Source: Bacillus paralicheniformis
GTDB taxonomy: Bacteria; Bacillota; Bacilli; Bacillales; Bacillaceae
Length of the DNA stretch: 64,000 nt
Reading direction: 5' to 3'
Assembly (NCBI RefSeq): GCF_001042485.2
Contig: NZ_LBMN02000008.1
Location: 62,001 to 126,000 of the forward strand
Below, piece by piece: positions 24,011-32,640 of the stretch (the first letter of the stretch is position 1; each line of letters opens with the position of its first letter). The notes under the pieces are model-generated. The model was not told the origin of the DNA. It was given only the letters and a program-made list of their open reading frames with translations, and did not search any database. Both the position numbers and the translations under genes were made by a program.

Positions 24011-25190
24011 TTTTCCCCGCCAACTCCAATACAGCATCAGCTGCTTTTTGATAGCCGCCGGCATCGCGGAGCGAGCGGCCGATTTTGGCGGCGCCGTCTT
24101 TATAGGAGCGGTTTTCAAGCATATCTTCAATCGTTTTTTGTAAAACAGCCGGAGAAAGTTCATTTTTATCAAGCTTGATCCCGGCCCCTGTCCGTTCCAC
24201 CTGAGCTGCGACGAAAAACTGGTCAGCACCCATCGGAATGACGATGAGCGGCGTATCAAAATACAGGCCTTCATTTGTACTGTTCATGCCGCCGTGGGTG
24301 ACAAATACATCGGCTTTTTTCAAAACCTCCAATTGCGGGATATACGGCCTCACGATAAAATGATCCGGTATGGTGCCGAGATCCGCGGGATCCGTTGATT
24401 TCCCAACAGCCATAACCACCTTGCCGTCAAAGTCTTTCAACGCTTCGATACACATATGATACAGCTCTTTTTGCTGATTAAAGATCGTGCCCATCGAGAT
24501 CACGATGACGGTTTCCCCCTCCAGCTCAGCGAACGGGAAGCTGCCTGGATCCTGTCTGCTCGTAATCGACGGCCCGACAAACAAATAGTCATTTCCAAAT
24601 CGCTCGGCATGAGGCTGAAACTCCCTGGAGGTAAAGACAATCGTAATGTCCCCCGGACAGGAGAATACGTCAAACGGCTTGTCGAGACTGACGGGGTACC
24701 GCTCACTTAATTCGCCAAGGGATTGCTTCAATTTTTCAAAATACGGCGAGCTTTCAAGGTCGCCTTGCAGGGTAAACGTTTTTGCGAACGTCTCGTCCAT
24801 TGCAAATGTCGTACATAACGAAACGCTCGGCAGCCCAAGCATTTCAGCAATGATTTTCCCCGCCAAAAAGTGATGGTCATATATCACATAATCATAAGAC
24901 TCGTCCCTGACTTCCTGGCAGATGAGCTGAACGATCTCATCGACTTTACCTGACATATTGTATACCAACTCGGCAAAGTCCATCTTTTCTCTTTCTTTCC
25001 CGGGTGATAAAGCCTCTCTGAAATCCGGGTATAAACGGACTTCCGCCCCTGTTTTTTTAATTTTTTCAGCGTATTCCTCAACTGCATAATAGACGATGCT
25101 TTCTCCTCGTCTTTGCAGCTCCTTTGTGACGCCAAGAGAGGGATTGATGTGCCCCTCCCCCGGGAAATTGATCATCAGTACATGTCCCAT
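24006..25190 (-). CDS. Macrolide-type UDP-glycosyltransferase (GT1, YjiC/YojK-like)
   Basis: 394 residues from ATG 25190. GT1/GT-B fold: N-terminal acceptor domain (GEGHINPSLGVTKEL) and C-terminal donor domain with the UDP-sugar motif PYIPQLEVLKKADVFVTHGG, then MNSTNEGLYFDTPLIVIPMGADQ. Related enzymes from B. licheniformis and B. subtilis glycosylate flavonoids, macrolides and other phenols using UDP-glucose. It differs from the YjiC copy I remember and looks closer to YojK/YdhE. Monocistronic; physiological acceptor unknown. Confidence 0.88.
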   Translation of the reverse strand: MGHVLMINFPGEGHINPSLGVTKELQRRGESIVYYAVEEYAEKIKKTGAEVRLYPDFREALSPGKEREKMDFAELVYNMSGKVDEIVQLICQEVRDESYDYVIYDHHFLAGKIIAEMLGLPSVSLCTTFAMDETFAKTFTLQGDLESSPYFEKLKQSLGELSERYPVSLDKPFDVFSCPGDITIVFTSREFQPHAERFGNDYLFVGPSITSRQDPGSFPFAELEGETVIVISMGTIFNQQKELYHMCIEALKDFDGKVVMAVGKSTDPADLGTIPDHFIVRPYIPQLEVLKKADVFVTHGGMNSTNEGLYFDTPLIVIPMGADQFFVAAQVERTGAGIKLDKNELSPAVLQKTIEDMLENRSYKDGAAKIGRSLRDAGGYQKAADAVLELAGKK

Positions 25191-25496
25191 CACAGCTCTT
25201 CCTTTCTCATACGAAAATTTATATAAGGAAATTTACTACAAAAAGACAAATGAAGTAAAGAAATTTAATTAAGTTAATAATACATAAACATAACTATATA
25301 ACCATTTGTCTGTTTCTGCATATCTTTCCTTTAAATTTTTTTGCCATTCAAATGAGCGTATATTATTAGAGAAAACAGGCTCTTTATTACTTGACAGCCC
25401 CAATCAGAAGACGATTTTCCTTTTTTTAAAAGCAAATTAAAACACGGCCGATCGAGGCACAATACATCATAAGAAACAACCTACGGAGGTTTTGCC

Positions 25497-26918
25497 ATGG
25501 ATACGAAAGCAACCAGGATCGAAAAGGATTTTCTAGGCGAAAAAGAAGTTCCGGCTGACGCCTATTACGGCGTACAAACCATGAGGGCCGTGGAGAACTT
25601 TCCGATTACAGGCTACCGGATTGATGAAGAGCTGATTAAAGCTTTGGCAATGGTCAAAAAAGCGGCGGCTCTCGCCAATATGGATATTAAACGTTTATAT
25701 AAAGAGCTCGGCGAAGTCATTGTAAAAGCGGCCGGCGAAATAGCGGAAGGGCTCTGGCACGATCATTTTATTGTCGACCCCATTCAAGGCGGCGCCGGCA
25801 CTTCAATGAATATGAATACAAATGAAGTTATCGCAAACAGAGGTTTGGAGCTTTTAGGAAAAGAAAAAGGTGATTACTTCCATTTAAGCCCGAACACACA
25901 TGTCAATATGGCCCAATCAACGAATGATGTGTTTCCGACAGCCATTCATCTGGCCACATTGAATCACTTAAGACAGCTTATATCGACGATGGAACATATG
26001 CTGGATGCCTTCCGCCAAAAAGCGGAGGAGTTCGATTCCGTTATCAAAATGGGCCGCACTCATCTTCAGGATGCCGTTCCGATCAGGCTCGGTCAGGAAT
26101 TCGAAGCCTATTCCCGGGTCATCGAACGCGATATTCAGCGGATCAGGCAGTCGCAGCATCATCTCTATGAAGTCAATATGGGGGCCACCGCTGTCGGCAC
26201 AGGTTTAAACGCTGATCCGAGATATATTCAAAGCGTTGTCGAACACCTTTCAGATATCAGCGGCTATCAGCTGAAAGGCGCAGACCATCTTGTCGATGCC
26301 ACACAAAATACGGATGCCTACACAGAAGTATCGGCTGCTTTGAAAGTCGGCATGATGAACATGTCCAAAATCGCCAACGATTTGCGTTTAATGGCGTCAG
26401 GCCCGAGGGCAGGGCTTGCCGAGATCCGGCTGCCGCCCCGCCAGCCCGGCTCCTCCATCATGCCCGGCAAGGTGAATCCGGTGATGCCTGAACTGATGAA
26501 CCAGATCGCATTTCAGGTGATCGGCAACGATCATACCATCTGCCTTGCATCAGAGGCGGGGCAGCTTGAGTTAAACGTGATGGAGCCCGTACTCGTCTTT
26601 AATTTGCTGCAGTCGATTAAAATCATGAACAACGGATTTCGCGTATTTACCGATTACTGCATCACCGGGATTGAAGCGAATGAGATCAGGCTGAAAGAAT
26701 TCGTCGAAAAAAGCGTAGGAACGATTACGGCCGTCAATCCGCACCTCGGCTATGAAGCTGCCGCACGAATTGCAAAAGAAGCGATCGCCACAGGACGGTC
26801 AGTGCGCGAGCTGTGTTTGCTCCATGATGTTTTGACAGAGGAAGAATTGGATCTCATTCTGGATCCGTATGAAATGACGCATCCGGGCATCGCAGGCGCT
26901 TCGCTTCTCGAGGAATAG
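25497..26918 (+). CDS. aspA: Aspartate ammonia-lyase (aspartase)
   Basis: 473 residues. Reversible L-aspartate = fumarate + NH3. Fumarase/aspartase signature GSSIMPGKVNPV holds the mobile SS loop with the catalytic serine; the other active-site blocks GAGTSMNMNTNEVIANR, TNDVFPTA and GRTHLQDAVPI are intact. GGAGG 7 nt before ATG 25497. Monocistronic: it is not paired with an asparaginase as in the B. subtilis ansAB operon. The 303-bp gap upstream is A+T-rich with no confident promoter. Confidence 0.93.
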   Translation: MDTKATRIEKDFLGEKEVPADAYYGVQTMRAVENFPITGYRIDEELIKALAMVKKAAALANMDIKRLYKELGEVIVKAAGEIAEGLWHDHFIVDPIQGGAGTSMNMNTNEVIANRGLELLGKEKGDYFHLSPNTHVNMAQSTNDVFPTAIHLATLNHLRQLISTMEHMLDAFRQKAEEFDSVIKMGRTHLQDAVPIRLGQEFEAYSRVIERDIQRIRQSQHHLYEVNMGATAVGTGLNADPRYIQSVVEHLSDISGYQLKGADHLVDATQNTDAYTEVSAALKVGMMNMSKIANDLRLMASGPRAGLAEIRLPPRQPGSSIMPGKVNPVMPELMNQIAFQVIGNDHTICLASEAGQLELNVMEPVLVFNLLQSIKIMNNGFRVFTDYCITGIEANEIRLKEFVEKSVGTITAVNPHLGYEAAARIAKEAIATGRSVRELCLLHDVLTEEELDLILDPYEMTHPGIAGASLLEE

Positions 26919-26948
26919 CCAGCCGTCTTTCTCAATATGCTTTCAAGC

Positions 26949-26973
26949 GTTTATAGACGCCCGAGACGGGCTA
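26949..26973 (+). promoter_or_regulatory. Sigma-B promoter of ydaS
   Basis: GTTTAT (26949-26954), 13-nt spacer, GGGCTA (26968-26973), 39 bp before the ydaS start. Strong fit to the sigma-B consensus GTTTAA-N13-GGGTAT. Confidence 0.82.
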
Positions 26974-27012
26974 AACATGTAATATAAATCAATTGAAAGA
27001 GGTGGAAAGACA

Positions 27013-27273
27013 ATGTTAGGATTTCTCGTTTCTTTAATCGTAGCCATTGTCATCGGTTTAATAGGAGGCGCAATCGGAGGCCACGGTGCACCAGGAGGTA
27101 TTATCGGCTCCATGGTTGTCGGCTTTATCGGAGCCTGGATCGGCCACGGGCTGCTTGGAACGTGGGGGCCTGATATTGCGGGATTCGCCATCTTTCCGGC
27201 GATAATCGGAGCCGCAATTCTCGTCTTCATTTTAAACCTAATCTTCCGCGGGAGAATGGGTTCTCAGGCATAA
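27013..27273 (+). CDS. ydaS: YdaS, GlsB/YeaQ/YmgE-family stress membrane protein
   Basis: 86 residues, three hydrophobic segments separated by glycine-rich turns (IGLIGGAIGGHGAPGGIIGS), the transglycosylase-associated protein family signature. Orthologue of a sigma-B-dependent B. subtilis gene. Role unknown. AGAGGTGG 9 nt before ATG 27013; a sigma-B promoter upstream and a terminator downstream make it monocistronic. Confidence 0.88.
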   Translation: MLGFLVSLIVAIVIGLIGGAIGGHGAPGGIIGSMVVGFIGAWIGHGLLGTWGPDIAGFAIFPAIIGAAILVFILNLIFRGRMGSQA

Positions 27274-27280
27274 TATCCGG

Positions 27281-27312
27281 CCAGCATCGCCCAAAAGCGG
27301 TGCTGGTTTTTT
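27281..27312 (+). terminator. Terminator after ydaS
   Basis: CCAGCATCGC / GCGGTGCTGG stem (27281-27290 with 27297-27306) and a run of six T. Confidence 0.88.
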
Positions 27313-27355
27313 GTTTGGGCGAAACCGTTTGAGCATATACTATAGCATCTTATGG

Positions 27356-27412
27356 TTGACAATTGATCATCGCGGGCATATGATGATGATATAATTTTTG
27401 CACTAAGGAAAC
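27356..27412 (+). promoter_or_regulatory. mntH promoter with MntR box
   Basis: TTGACA (27356-27361), 17-nt spacer, TATGAT (27379-27384). TTTTTGCACTAAGGAAAC at 27395-27412 closely matches the MntR operator (TTTGCCTTAAGGAAAC type) and covers the transcription start, so Mn2+-MntR would repress, as known for mntH in B. subtilis. Confidence 0.85.
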
Positions 27413-27455
27413 TTTTATGTACAAGGAAAAACAACTGAGAATCTAGGTGAATCAA

Positions 27456-28736
27456 ATGGTCAGTCACGATTTGTCCAAACACTCGCAAATATCAAAAGAA
27501 GCTCAAGATGCACTGGACGGAAAAAGCAAAGGCTTCAAAAGGCTGCTCCCTTTTTTGGGTCCGGCGTTTATCGCGGCTATAGCTTATATTGATCCCGGCA
27601 ATTTCGCCACAAATATCGCGGCTGGTTCGAAATACGGCTACTTGCTTTTATGGGTGATTCTTTTTTCAAATATTATGGCTTTGCTGATTCAGTCGCTGTC
27701 TGCCAAGCTCGGAATTGCAACGGGTAAAAATCTGCCCGAAGTCGCCCGGGAAGAATTCCCTAAACCGGTCTCCATCGGCTTGTGGATTCAGGGAGAGCTT
27801 GTCGTGATCGCGACCGACTTGGCTGAATTTATCGGAGCTGCTCTCGGTCTCTACTTGCTGTTCGGCATACCGATGCTTGAAGCATCGATTATTGCAGCCG
27901 CCGGATCTTTCGCGATTTTGGAACTGCAAAGGCGCGGCGTCAGGCCGCTAGAAGCGGCGATAACAGGAATGCTGTTCATCGTCGTGATCGCTTTTGCCTT
28001 TCAAACCTTTTTTGCAAAACCTGATATCGGTTCGGTTTTGGAGGGCATGTTTGTTCCCCGCTTCGATGGTGCAGACAGCATCCTGCTGGCGGCGGGAATC
28101 TTGGGAGCGACCGTGATGCCGCACGCCATCTATCTCCATTCCGCTCTCACCCAGCGGAGAGTGATCGGAAAAACGGAAGCGGAAAAGAAGAAGATATTCC
28201 GGTTTGAGTTCATCGACATTTTAATCGCCATGCTGATTGCCGGAGCAATCAATGCGAGCATGCTGATCGTCGCCGCTGCACTGTTTTATAAGAACGGCAT
28301 TTTTGTCGAAGACCTTGATGTGGCCTTCAGCCACTTCAGCAGCATGGTCAGTCCGCTTTCCGCCGTACTGTTCGGCGTCGGCCTGTTAATCGCCGGTTTA
28401 TCAAGTTCGTCTGTCGGAACGCTTTCAGGAGATATTATCATGCAGGGCTTCATTAATTTCAGGATTCCGCTTTATTTAAGACGGTTCATTACGATGTTGC
28501 CGCCTATCGCTATTATTGCTTCAGGGGTAAATCCGACAACCGCTCTTGTCTTGAGCCAGGTCGTCCTGTCATTCGGGATCGCATTTGCCCTTATCCCGCT
28601 TATCTTATTTACGAGCAATAAACGCATTATGGGGAGCCTGAAAAATGCGAAGTGGATAACAGCCGTCTCCTGGCTGATCGCCGCCTTAATCGTCGCCCTT
28701 AATATTTTCTTGATTTACGATACATTTTCTGGTTAA
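27456..28736 (+). CDS. mntH: MntH, Nramp-type Mn2+/H+ symporter
   Basis: 426 residues from ATG 27456 (AGGTGA 5 nt upstream; a GTG three codons earlier lies in that site). Eleven membrane segments. Metal-site motifs: TM1 YIDPGNFATN and TM6 GATVMPHAIYLHS, as in manganese transporters. Imports Mn2+ under manganese limitation. Syntenic with B. subtilis ydaR/mntH beside ydaS. Confidence 0.96.
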   Translation: MVSHDLSKHSQISKEAQDALDGKSKGFKRLLPFLGPAFIAAIAYIDPGNFATNIAAGSKYGYLLLWVILFSNIMALLIQSLSAKLGIATGKNLPEVAREEFPKPVSIGLWIQGELVVIATDLAEFIGAALGLYLLFGIPMLEASIIAAAGSFAILELQRRGVRPLEAAITGMLFIVVIAFAFQTFFAKPDIGSVLEGMFVPRFDGADSILLAAGILGATVMPHAIYLHSALTQRRVIGKTEAEKKKIFRFEFIDILIAMLIAGAINASMLIVAAALFYKNGIFVEDLDVAFSHFSSMVSPLSAVLFGVGLLIAGLSSSSVGTLSGDIIMQGFINFRIPLYLRRFITMLPPIAIIASGVNPTTALVLSQVVLSFGIAFALIPLILFTSNKRIMGSLKNAKWITAVSWLIAALIVALNIFLIYDTFSG

Positions 28737-28760
28737 AGCCGACCTTGGTCGGCTTTTTTA
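28735..28760 (+). terminator. Terminator after mntH
   Basis: AAAGCCGACC-TT-GGTCGGCTTTTTT hairpin beginning at the mntH stop codon. Confidence 0.9.
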
Positions 28761-28789
28761 TATTATACTGAAGAAAAGGGGGATTCTGG

Positions 28790-29341
28790 ATGTTTAAATT
28801 AATGGTGCGTGATGATCTTTATTTAAAAATGCTCGAACCAAAAGATGCCAAAGCAGTTTATATGCAGATCCAGCAGTCTAAAGATGTGTTGCGGAAATGG
28901 CTGTTTTGGGTGGACGGCACAAAGCAGCTGGAGGATACCGAAGCTTTTATCGAAGAATGCATGAAACAGGCCGCTGCGAACAACGGGTTTCAAGCGGGAA
29001 TATGGCATCAAGGCCATTTTGCCGGAATCATCGGACTCCATTATATCAATTGGATCAACCGTACGACTTCGATCGGCTATTGGCTGGGGGAGCCTTTTCA
29101 AGGAAAAGGGCTGATGACTGATGCCTGCCGGGCGCTGATCGACACGCTTTTCAGCGAATACGATTTAAACAGAATTGAAATTAGAGCCGCTGTTCAAAAC
29201 GTAAAAAGCCAGGCTATTCCGGAAAGGCTCGGCTTCACGAAAGAAGGCTGCCTCAGGCAATGCGAGTGGCTCCACGACCACTTCGCCGACCATTTCGTAT
29301 ACGGGCTCCTGAAGGAGGAATACCTCGCCCGCAGCAAATGA
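28790..29341 (+). CDS. GNAT acetyltransferase, RimJ/RimL (YdaF-like)
   Basis: 183 residues. GNAT fold with acetyl-CoA loop EPFQGKGLMTDACRALI, start LYLKMLEPKDAKAVY and end FTKEGCLRQCEWLHDHFADHFVYGLL, the layout of ribosomal-protein-serine acetyltransferase relatives. B. subtilis YdaF has the same length and layout but sits between ydaE and ydaG; this one is behind mntH, so orthology is unsure. GGGGG 7 nt before ATG 28790. Substrate unknown. Confidence 0.82.
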   Translation: MFKLMVRDDLYLKMLEPKDAKAVYMQIQQSKDVLRKWLFWVDGTKQLEDTEAFIEECMKQAAANNGFQAGIWHQGHFAGIIGLHYINWINRTTSIGYWLGEPFQGKGLMTDACRALIDTLFSEYDLNRIEIRAAVQNVKSQAIPERLGFTKEGCLRQCEWLHDHFADHFVYGLLKEEYLARSK

Positions 29342-29412
29342 GTCCGGGATTTGTCACACGCATTTTATACTGCAATCTGGTATGATAGATAAAAAAATAT
29401 GGAGTTTTGATT

Positions 29413-29664
29413 ATGAAAGTATTTATACTGTTTTACCTATGGATTGTCCCGCTCGTCATCGGGCTGATATTTTTCCGGGTGACCCAGCGGACAAGCTTTA
29501 AAAAAAGGTTTTATCCAGGCTATATCATGATCGGTCTTGCTGCGGCTGTATTTGCCGTCTGTTACCTGATCGGACAGCCTTACCTCGGGAATTTCTTCGG
29601 CGGCACAATGCTGTTCGGCACCCTGCTGCCGTTCATGGCTGCCGCCATGAAGAAAAAGAAATAA
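29413..29664 (+). CDS. Small membrane protein, unknown
   Basis: 83 residues from ATG 29413 (GGAG at 8 nt; a TTG two codons earlier is inside the ribosome site spacing). Three hydrophobic segments, a short basic loop (TSFKKRF) and a lysine-rich end (AAAMKKKK). I do not recognise a family. An extended -10 promoter (TGGTATGAT, about 29380) precedes it, and a strong bidirectional terminator follows. Confidence 0.65.
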   Translation: MKVFILFYLWIVPLVIGLIFFRVTQRTSFKKRFYPGYIMIGLAAAVFAVCYLIGQPYLGNFFGGTMLFGTLLPFMAAAMKKKK

Positions 29665-29672
29665 CGAATACC

Positions 29673-29709
29673 AAAAACCCCGGCTTTCCCAAAACATGCC
29701 GGGGTTTTT
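29673..29709. terminator. Bidirectional terminator
   Basis: Perfect 12-bp stem AAAAACCCCGGC / GCCGGGGTTTTT between the small membrane protein gene and the LPMO gene. Confidence 0.9.
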
Positions 29710-29777
29710 GATTACTTATTTTCTCTGTTTGCACCAAAACCCGCTGATTCACAAATCGGTTTTCAGACTACTGGGCT

Positions 29778-30389
29778 TTATTTGTTCACTAGATCAACGT
29801 CGATCACCTGATAGAAAGCGTTTTCAGTATCAGCCACATCCCAAACGGCCAATATCACATGATACCCGGAGCGGTCTTCTGGAATGTAAATTTGGTGAGA
29901 TAAATGGCGGGATGCAGGGGAACCATCATGCGGAACGGTTCCAATCCGTTCGAAATCTGCACGCTTTAGCGGTTTGTCAGGATCCCAGCCTTTTTTGGTG
30001 ATATAGTAGTGCCATTGGCTGGTGTTGTGGGGGGCGGTATATGTCCAGGTAAAGGTGTGTTCTCCGCCGGTCATGATATGTTTAAACCAGCGATTTTCCG
30101 ACTGCTGATCAAGAATCCCGCCGAACAGTCCGCCCGCGGATGCTATTTGTCCGTCTGCCGGGCCGTCATGCGGAAACCCTTTTTTCGCTTCCAGGCTTTG
30201 CGGCTCATACATCACGCTTCCGCAGTTCAGATTGAGAAGTCCGTAAGCCTCACTGCACAGAGCCGCTCTGCTCCCTGGTTTTTCGACAAAACCATGAGCG
30301 AAGGCGTGCTGAGGAATGATTGACATCAACAGCAATCCGGCTGATAGTATGAAAGCTGTACTGAAGGTACTTTTCTTAAAATAATCCAC
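29778..30389 (-). CDS. Secreted chitin-active lytic polysaccharide monooxygenase (AA10)
   Basis: 203 residues from GTG 30389 (AGGGG 8 nt upstream). Sec signal peptide of about 31 residues ends AFA-H, so the mature enzyme begins with His, the first ligand of the copper histidine brace; the second is the His of TAPHNTS. Two cysteines (ALCSEAYG, NLNCGSV) can form a disulphide. It is a single-domain AA10 enzyme that oxidatively cuts crystalline chitin, close to the B. licheniformis enzyme whose structure is known, with only a few differences from memory. It stands alone, without a chitinase neighbour. Confidence 0.95.
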   Translation of the reverse strand: MDYFKKSTFSTAFILSAGLLLMSIIPQHAFAHGFVEKPGSRAALCSEAYGLLNLNCGSVMYEPQSLEAKKGFPHDGPADGQIASAGGLFGGILDQQSENRWFKHIMTGGEHTFTWTYTAPHNTSQWHYYITKKGWDPDKPLKRADFERIGTVPHDGSPASRHLSHQIYIPEDRSGYHVILAVWDVADTENAFYQVIDVDLVNK

Positions 30390-30498
30390 GTTTCAATCCC
30401 CTCTCTTTTTATTGTGTTGAGACGGGTTTTGATGCAAAAAGAAAAAACGCGGATATCCCAATACTATCCATCAAATTTTAACATCTGAACATGATAAA

Positions 30499-30521
30499 GC
30501 CAAGGGACGATCTCCCTTGGC
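30499..30521 (-). terminator. Terminator after ydaP
   Basis: GCCAAGGGA / TCCCTTGGC stem, 9 bp, followed on the minus strand by TTTAT just past the ydaP stop. Confidence 0.75.
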
Positions 30522-30527
30522 ATCATA

Positions 30528-32249
30528 CTAAAAAATCCTTTTTAAACTTTTTTTCAGCGGCGGCAAGTCGAGCTCTTTTTTCTCAACCAGTTTTTTGATC
30601 ATATATTTGCTGTAGTTGACAGCTTGTGTATAAGATATTTTTCCCGGAAGCGGCGGTTCATCTGCTATGGCCACATCGATAATCGACGGCTTTTGTGATT
30701 GAAAGGCATTTTTCAAAGCCGGAATGAGCTCTTCGTGCTTTGTCACGCTGAAGCCCTTCCCGCCGCAGGCCTCGGCAAACTTGGCATAATCGACGTTTTC
30801 AAGCGCTGTTGCATAATTAACATGCCCTTTTTCCTGCTGTTCATATTGAATCATTCCCAAGTTCTGATTATTTAAAATCACGACAACAATGGGCAGGTCA
30901 TATTTGACAGCAGTCGGAAAATCGTGCATGGACATGCTGAAGCCGCCGTCTCCGCACACGGCTACAGCTTGGCGCTCCGGATTGGAAAGCTTTGCGGAAA
31001 TCGCGCCTGGAAGACCGCATCCCATCGTGCCAAGCCAGCTTGAAATCAGAAAATCCTGATTGGTCATATTAAAATGGCGCGCCGTCCAAACCGTCACATT
31101 TCCGACGTCAACAGACAGGACCGCATCATCGGCGACTGCGTCCTCAAGCCTTGCAATCACCTGCTGAGGCTTGAGCGGTTCTGTCGCCACCTGTTCGTCT
31201 TTTTCAATTTCATAACGCCACTTCCTCATATGTTGTATACAGCTTTCCAAAAATGCGCGGTTCGATTTCCGTTCAATGGTTTTCGTCAGTTCCATAAGCC
31301 CTTTTTTCGCATCGCAGACAAGGCCGGCGGTGACAGGATACCGTTTGCCGATTTTCGCCGGGTTGTTATCAAGCTGAATAGCCGGCGCATCTTCCGGAAG
31401 ATAATCGCGGTACGGAAAAGAAGTCCCCAGCATGATCAACAGATCGCTTTCCTCCATCGCTTCATATGCGGGTTTTGTACCGATGTGTCCGAGATTCCCG
31501 AGCATGTGCGGGTGCCGATCGGGTACGACTCCTTTCCCGGGGAGCGTAACGATGATCGGTGCGGCCGCTTTATCGGCAAACTCGAGCAGCTCATCTCTTG
31601 CCGATTTCATTCCCTTTCCGGCTAAAATCACCGGCTTTTTCGCATGATTAATCAATTGTGCACACTGCATCAGCTGGCTTTGCTTCGGTTGAAGATCGCC
31701 TTCAATATAAAGCGCAGACGTATAAACCGGCTTCCGCTTAATCTTTTCCGCAAACAGATCATCGGATACGCTCAGTACGGCGACCCCTTTTTGGCTGTAG
31801 GCGGTACGGATCGCCTGATTTAAAAGGTCAGGCAGGGCTTCGGCCGAATGAACCTGCTGATTAAAGACAGCCACATCCTCAAACATTCGTTCAAGACCGA
31901 TCTCCTGAAAGTAATCTCTTCCGATTTCATTTGAAGACACCTGCCCTGTAATCGCCAGCACAGGCGCCCCGTCAGCTTTGGCGTCATACAATCCGTTCAG
32001 CAGATGAACGGCACCCGGGCCAGCTATCGAAAGGCAGACGCCGATTTTGCCTGTCAGCTTCGCATCAGCTGCGGCAGCGAGAGCAGCGGTTTCTTCATGG
32101 CGCACTTGAATGAAGCGGAGGCTGTTTTCTTCATGCCGCAATTCATCGATAAATTCGTTGACGCTGTCCCCCGGCATGCCGTAAACATGATCAATATTCC
32201 ATTCCTTCAGCAGTTCTGCAGCTACTTTTCCTGCGGTTTTGTTTGCCAT
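30528..32249 (-). CDS. ydaP: YdaP, thiamine-diphosphate-dependent pyruvate oxidase
   Basis: 573 residues. Three ThDP-enzyme domains: PYR (about 1-165) with catalytic Glu in RHEETAALAAAADAKLTGK, a central FAD-binding domain (about 190-330), and PP (about 360-530) with GDGGFSM...NNQNLGMIQYEQ. Converts pyruvate to acetate or acetyl-phosphate plus CO2 with electrons to quinone or O2. Orthologue of a sigma-B-dependent B. subtilis gene. AGGAGG before ATG 32249, and a sigma-B promoter just upstream. Confidence 0.93.
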   Translation of the reverse strand: MANKTAGKVAAELLKEWNIDHVYGMPGDSVNEFIDELRHEENSLRFIQVRHEETAALAAAADAKLTGKIGVCLSIAGPGAVHLLNGLYDAKADGAPVLAITGQVSSNEIGRDYFQEIGLERMFEDVAVFNQQVHSAEALPDLLNQAIRTAYSQKGVAVLSVSDDLFAEKIKRKPVYTSALYIEGDLQPKQSQLMQCAQLINHAKKPVILAGKGMKSARDELLEFADKAAAPIIVTLPGKGVVPDRHPHMLGNLGHIGTKPAYEAMEESDLLIMLGTSFPYRDYLPEDAPAIQLDNNPAKIGKRYPVTAGLVCDAKKGLMELTKTIERKSNRAFLESCIQHMRKWRYEIEKDEQVATEPLKPQQVIARLEDAVADDAVLSVDVGNVTVWTARHFNMTNQDFLISSWLGTMGCGLPGAISAKLSNPERQAVAVCGDGGFSMSMHDFPTAVKYDLPIVVVILNNQNLGMIQYEQQEKGHVNYATALENVDYAKFAEACGGKGFSVTKHEELIPALKNAFQSQKPSIIDVAIADEPPLPGKISYTQAVNYSKYMIKKLVEKKELDLPPLKKSLKRIF

Positions 32250-32273
32250 ATCACGTCCTCCTTTGTTTCTTCC

Positions 32274-32299
32274 ATACCACTTTTTCGCTGCCGGGAAAC
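32274..32299 (-). promoter_or_regulatory. Sigma-B promoter of ydaP
   Basis: GTTTCC (32294-32299), 14-nt spacer, TGGTAT (32274-32279), 25 bp upstream of the start codon; agrees with known sigma-B control of ydaP. Confidence 0.75.
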
Positions 32300-32344
32300 G
32301 TGATCCGGCATGCTGACGAAAGTGAAGGAAACCACGACAGCGGC

Positions 32345-32458
32345 TGTTTCATGCTTTGTGTTCCCAGCCGTGCTCATCTCGCATAAAGATCTCTCCGCCA
32401 CACTGCTGAACTTGAAGCCATGCCCGGTAAATCCGGCGGCACCTATCCTAAGCACCAC
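32345..32458 (-). pseudogene. 3'-terminal remnant of a sarcosine-oxidase-like (DAO/MSOX) flavoprotein gene
   Basis: A short frame reads AAGFTGHGFKFSS followed by STAGNTKHE. Monomeric sarcosine oxidase and N-methyltryptophan oxidase end in the same way (AAGFSGHGFKFSS ... TGKTEHD). Only this C-terminal tail is present: the about 330 residues upstream are missing and no start or FAD-binding GxGxxG is found. It sits next to an IS3-family end, suggesting that the gene was cut by transposition and deletion. Confidence 0.6.
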
Positions 32459-32503
32459 TCCATGTATACATGATCAAATCTACTAAAAGGCTGCCACTCA
32501 TTT

Positions 32504-32608
32504 TGATATGCCCCAGCGAAGTTAGACAATAAAATGTCATGAAGCGGTTAGACTGGCATGAGTCCGGAATTGTATGGCACTCATGCCTTTTCATTTGGTC
32601 TTCATCCT
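32504..32608 (-). mobile_element. Right-end remnant of an IS3-family insertion sequence
   Basis: On the minus strand a frame ending at 32537 reads RMKTK-stop-KGMSAIQFRTHASLTAS, the typical C-terminus of IS3-family transposase OrfB (IKTKLKGMSPVQYRTH...), with Leu changed to an in-frame stop at 32591-32593. After a short gap comes ATTGTCTAACTTCGCTGGGGCATATCA (32530-32504), like IS150/IS3 terminal inverted repeats (TGTCTAACTTTTTGGGG...). No other part of the element is visible, so it is a dead fragment. Confidence 0.7.
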
Positions 32609-32640
32609 TTAGAGCAATTGCGGCGCAGTTCATTCACACA

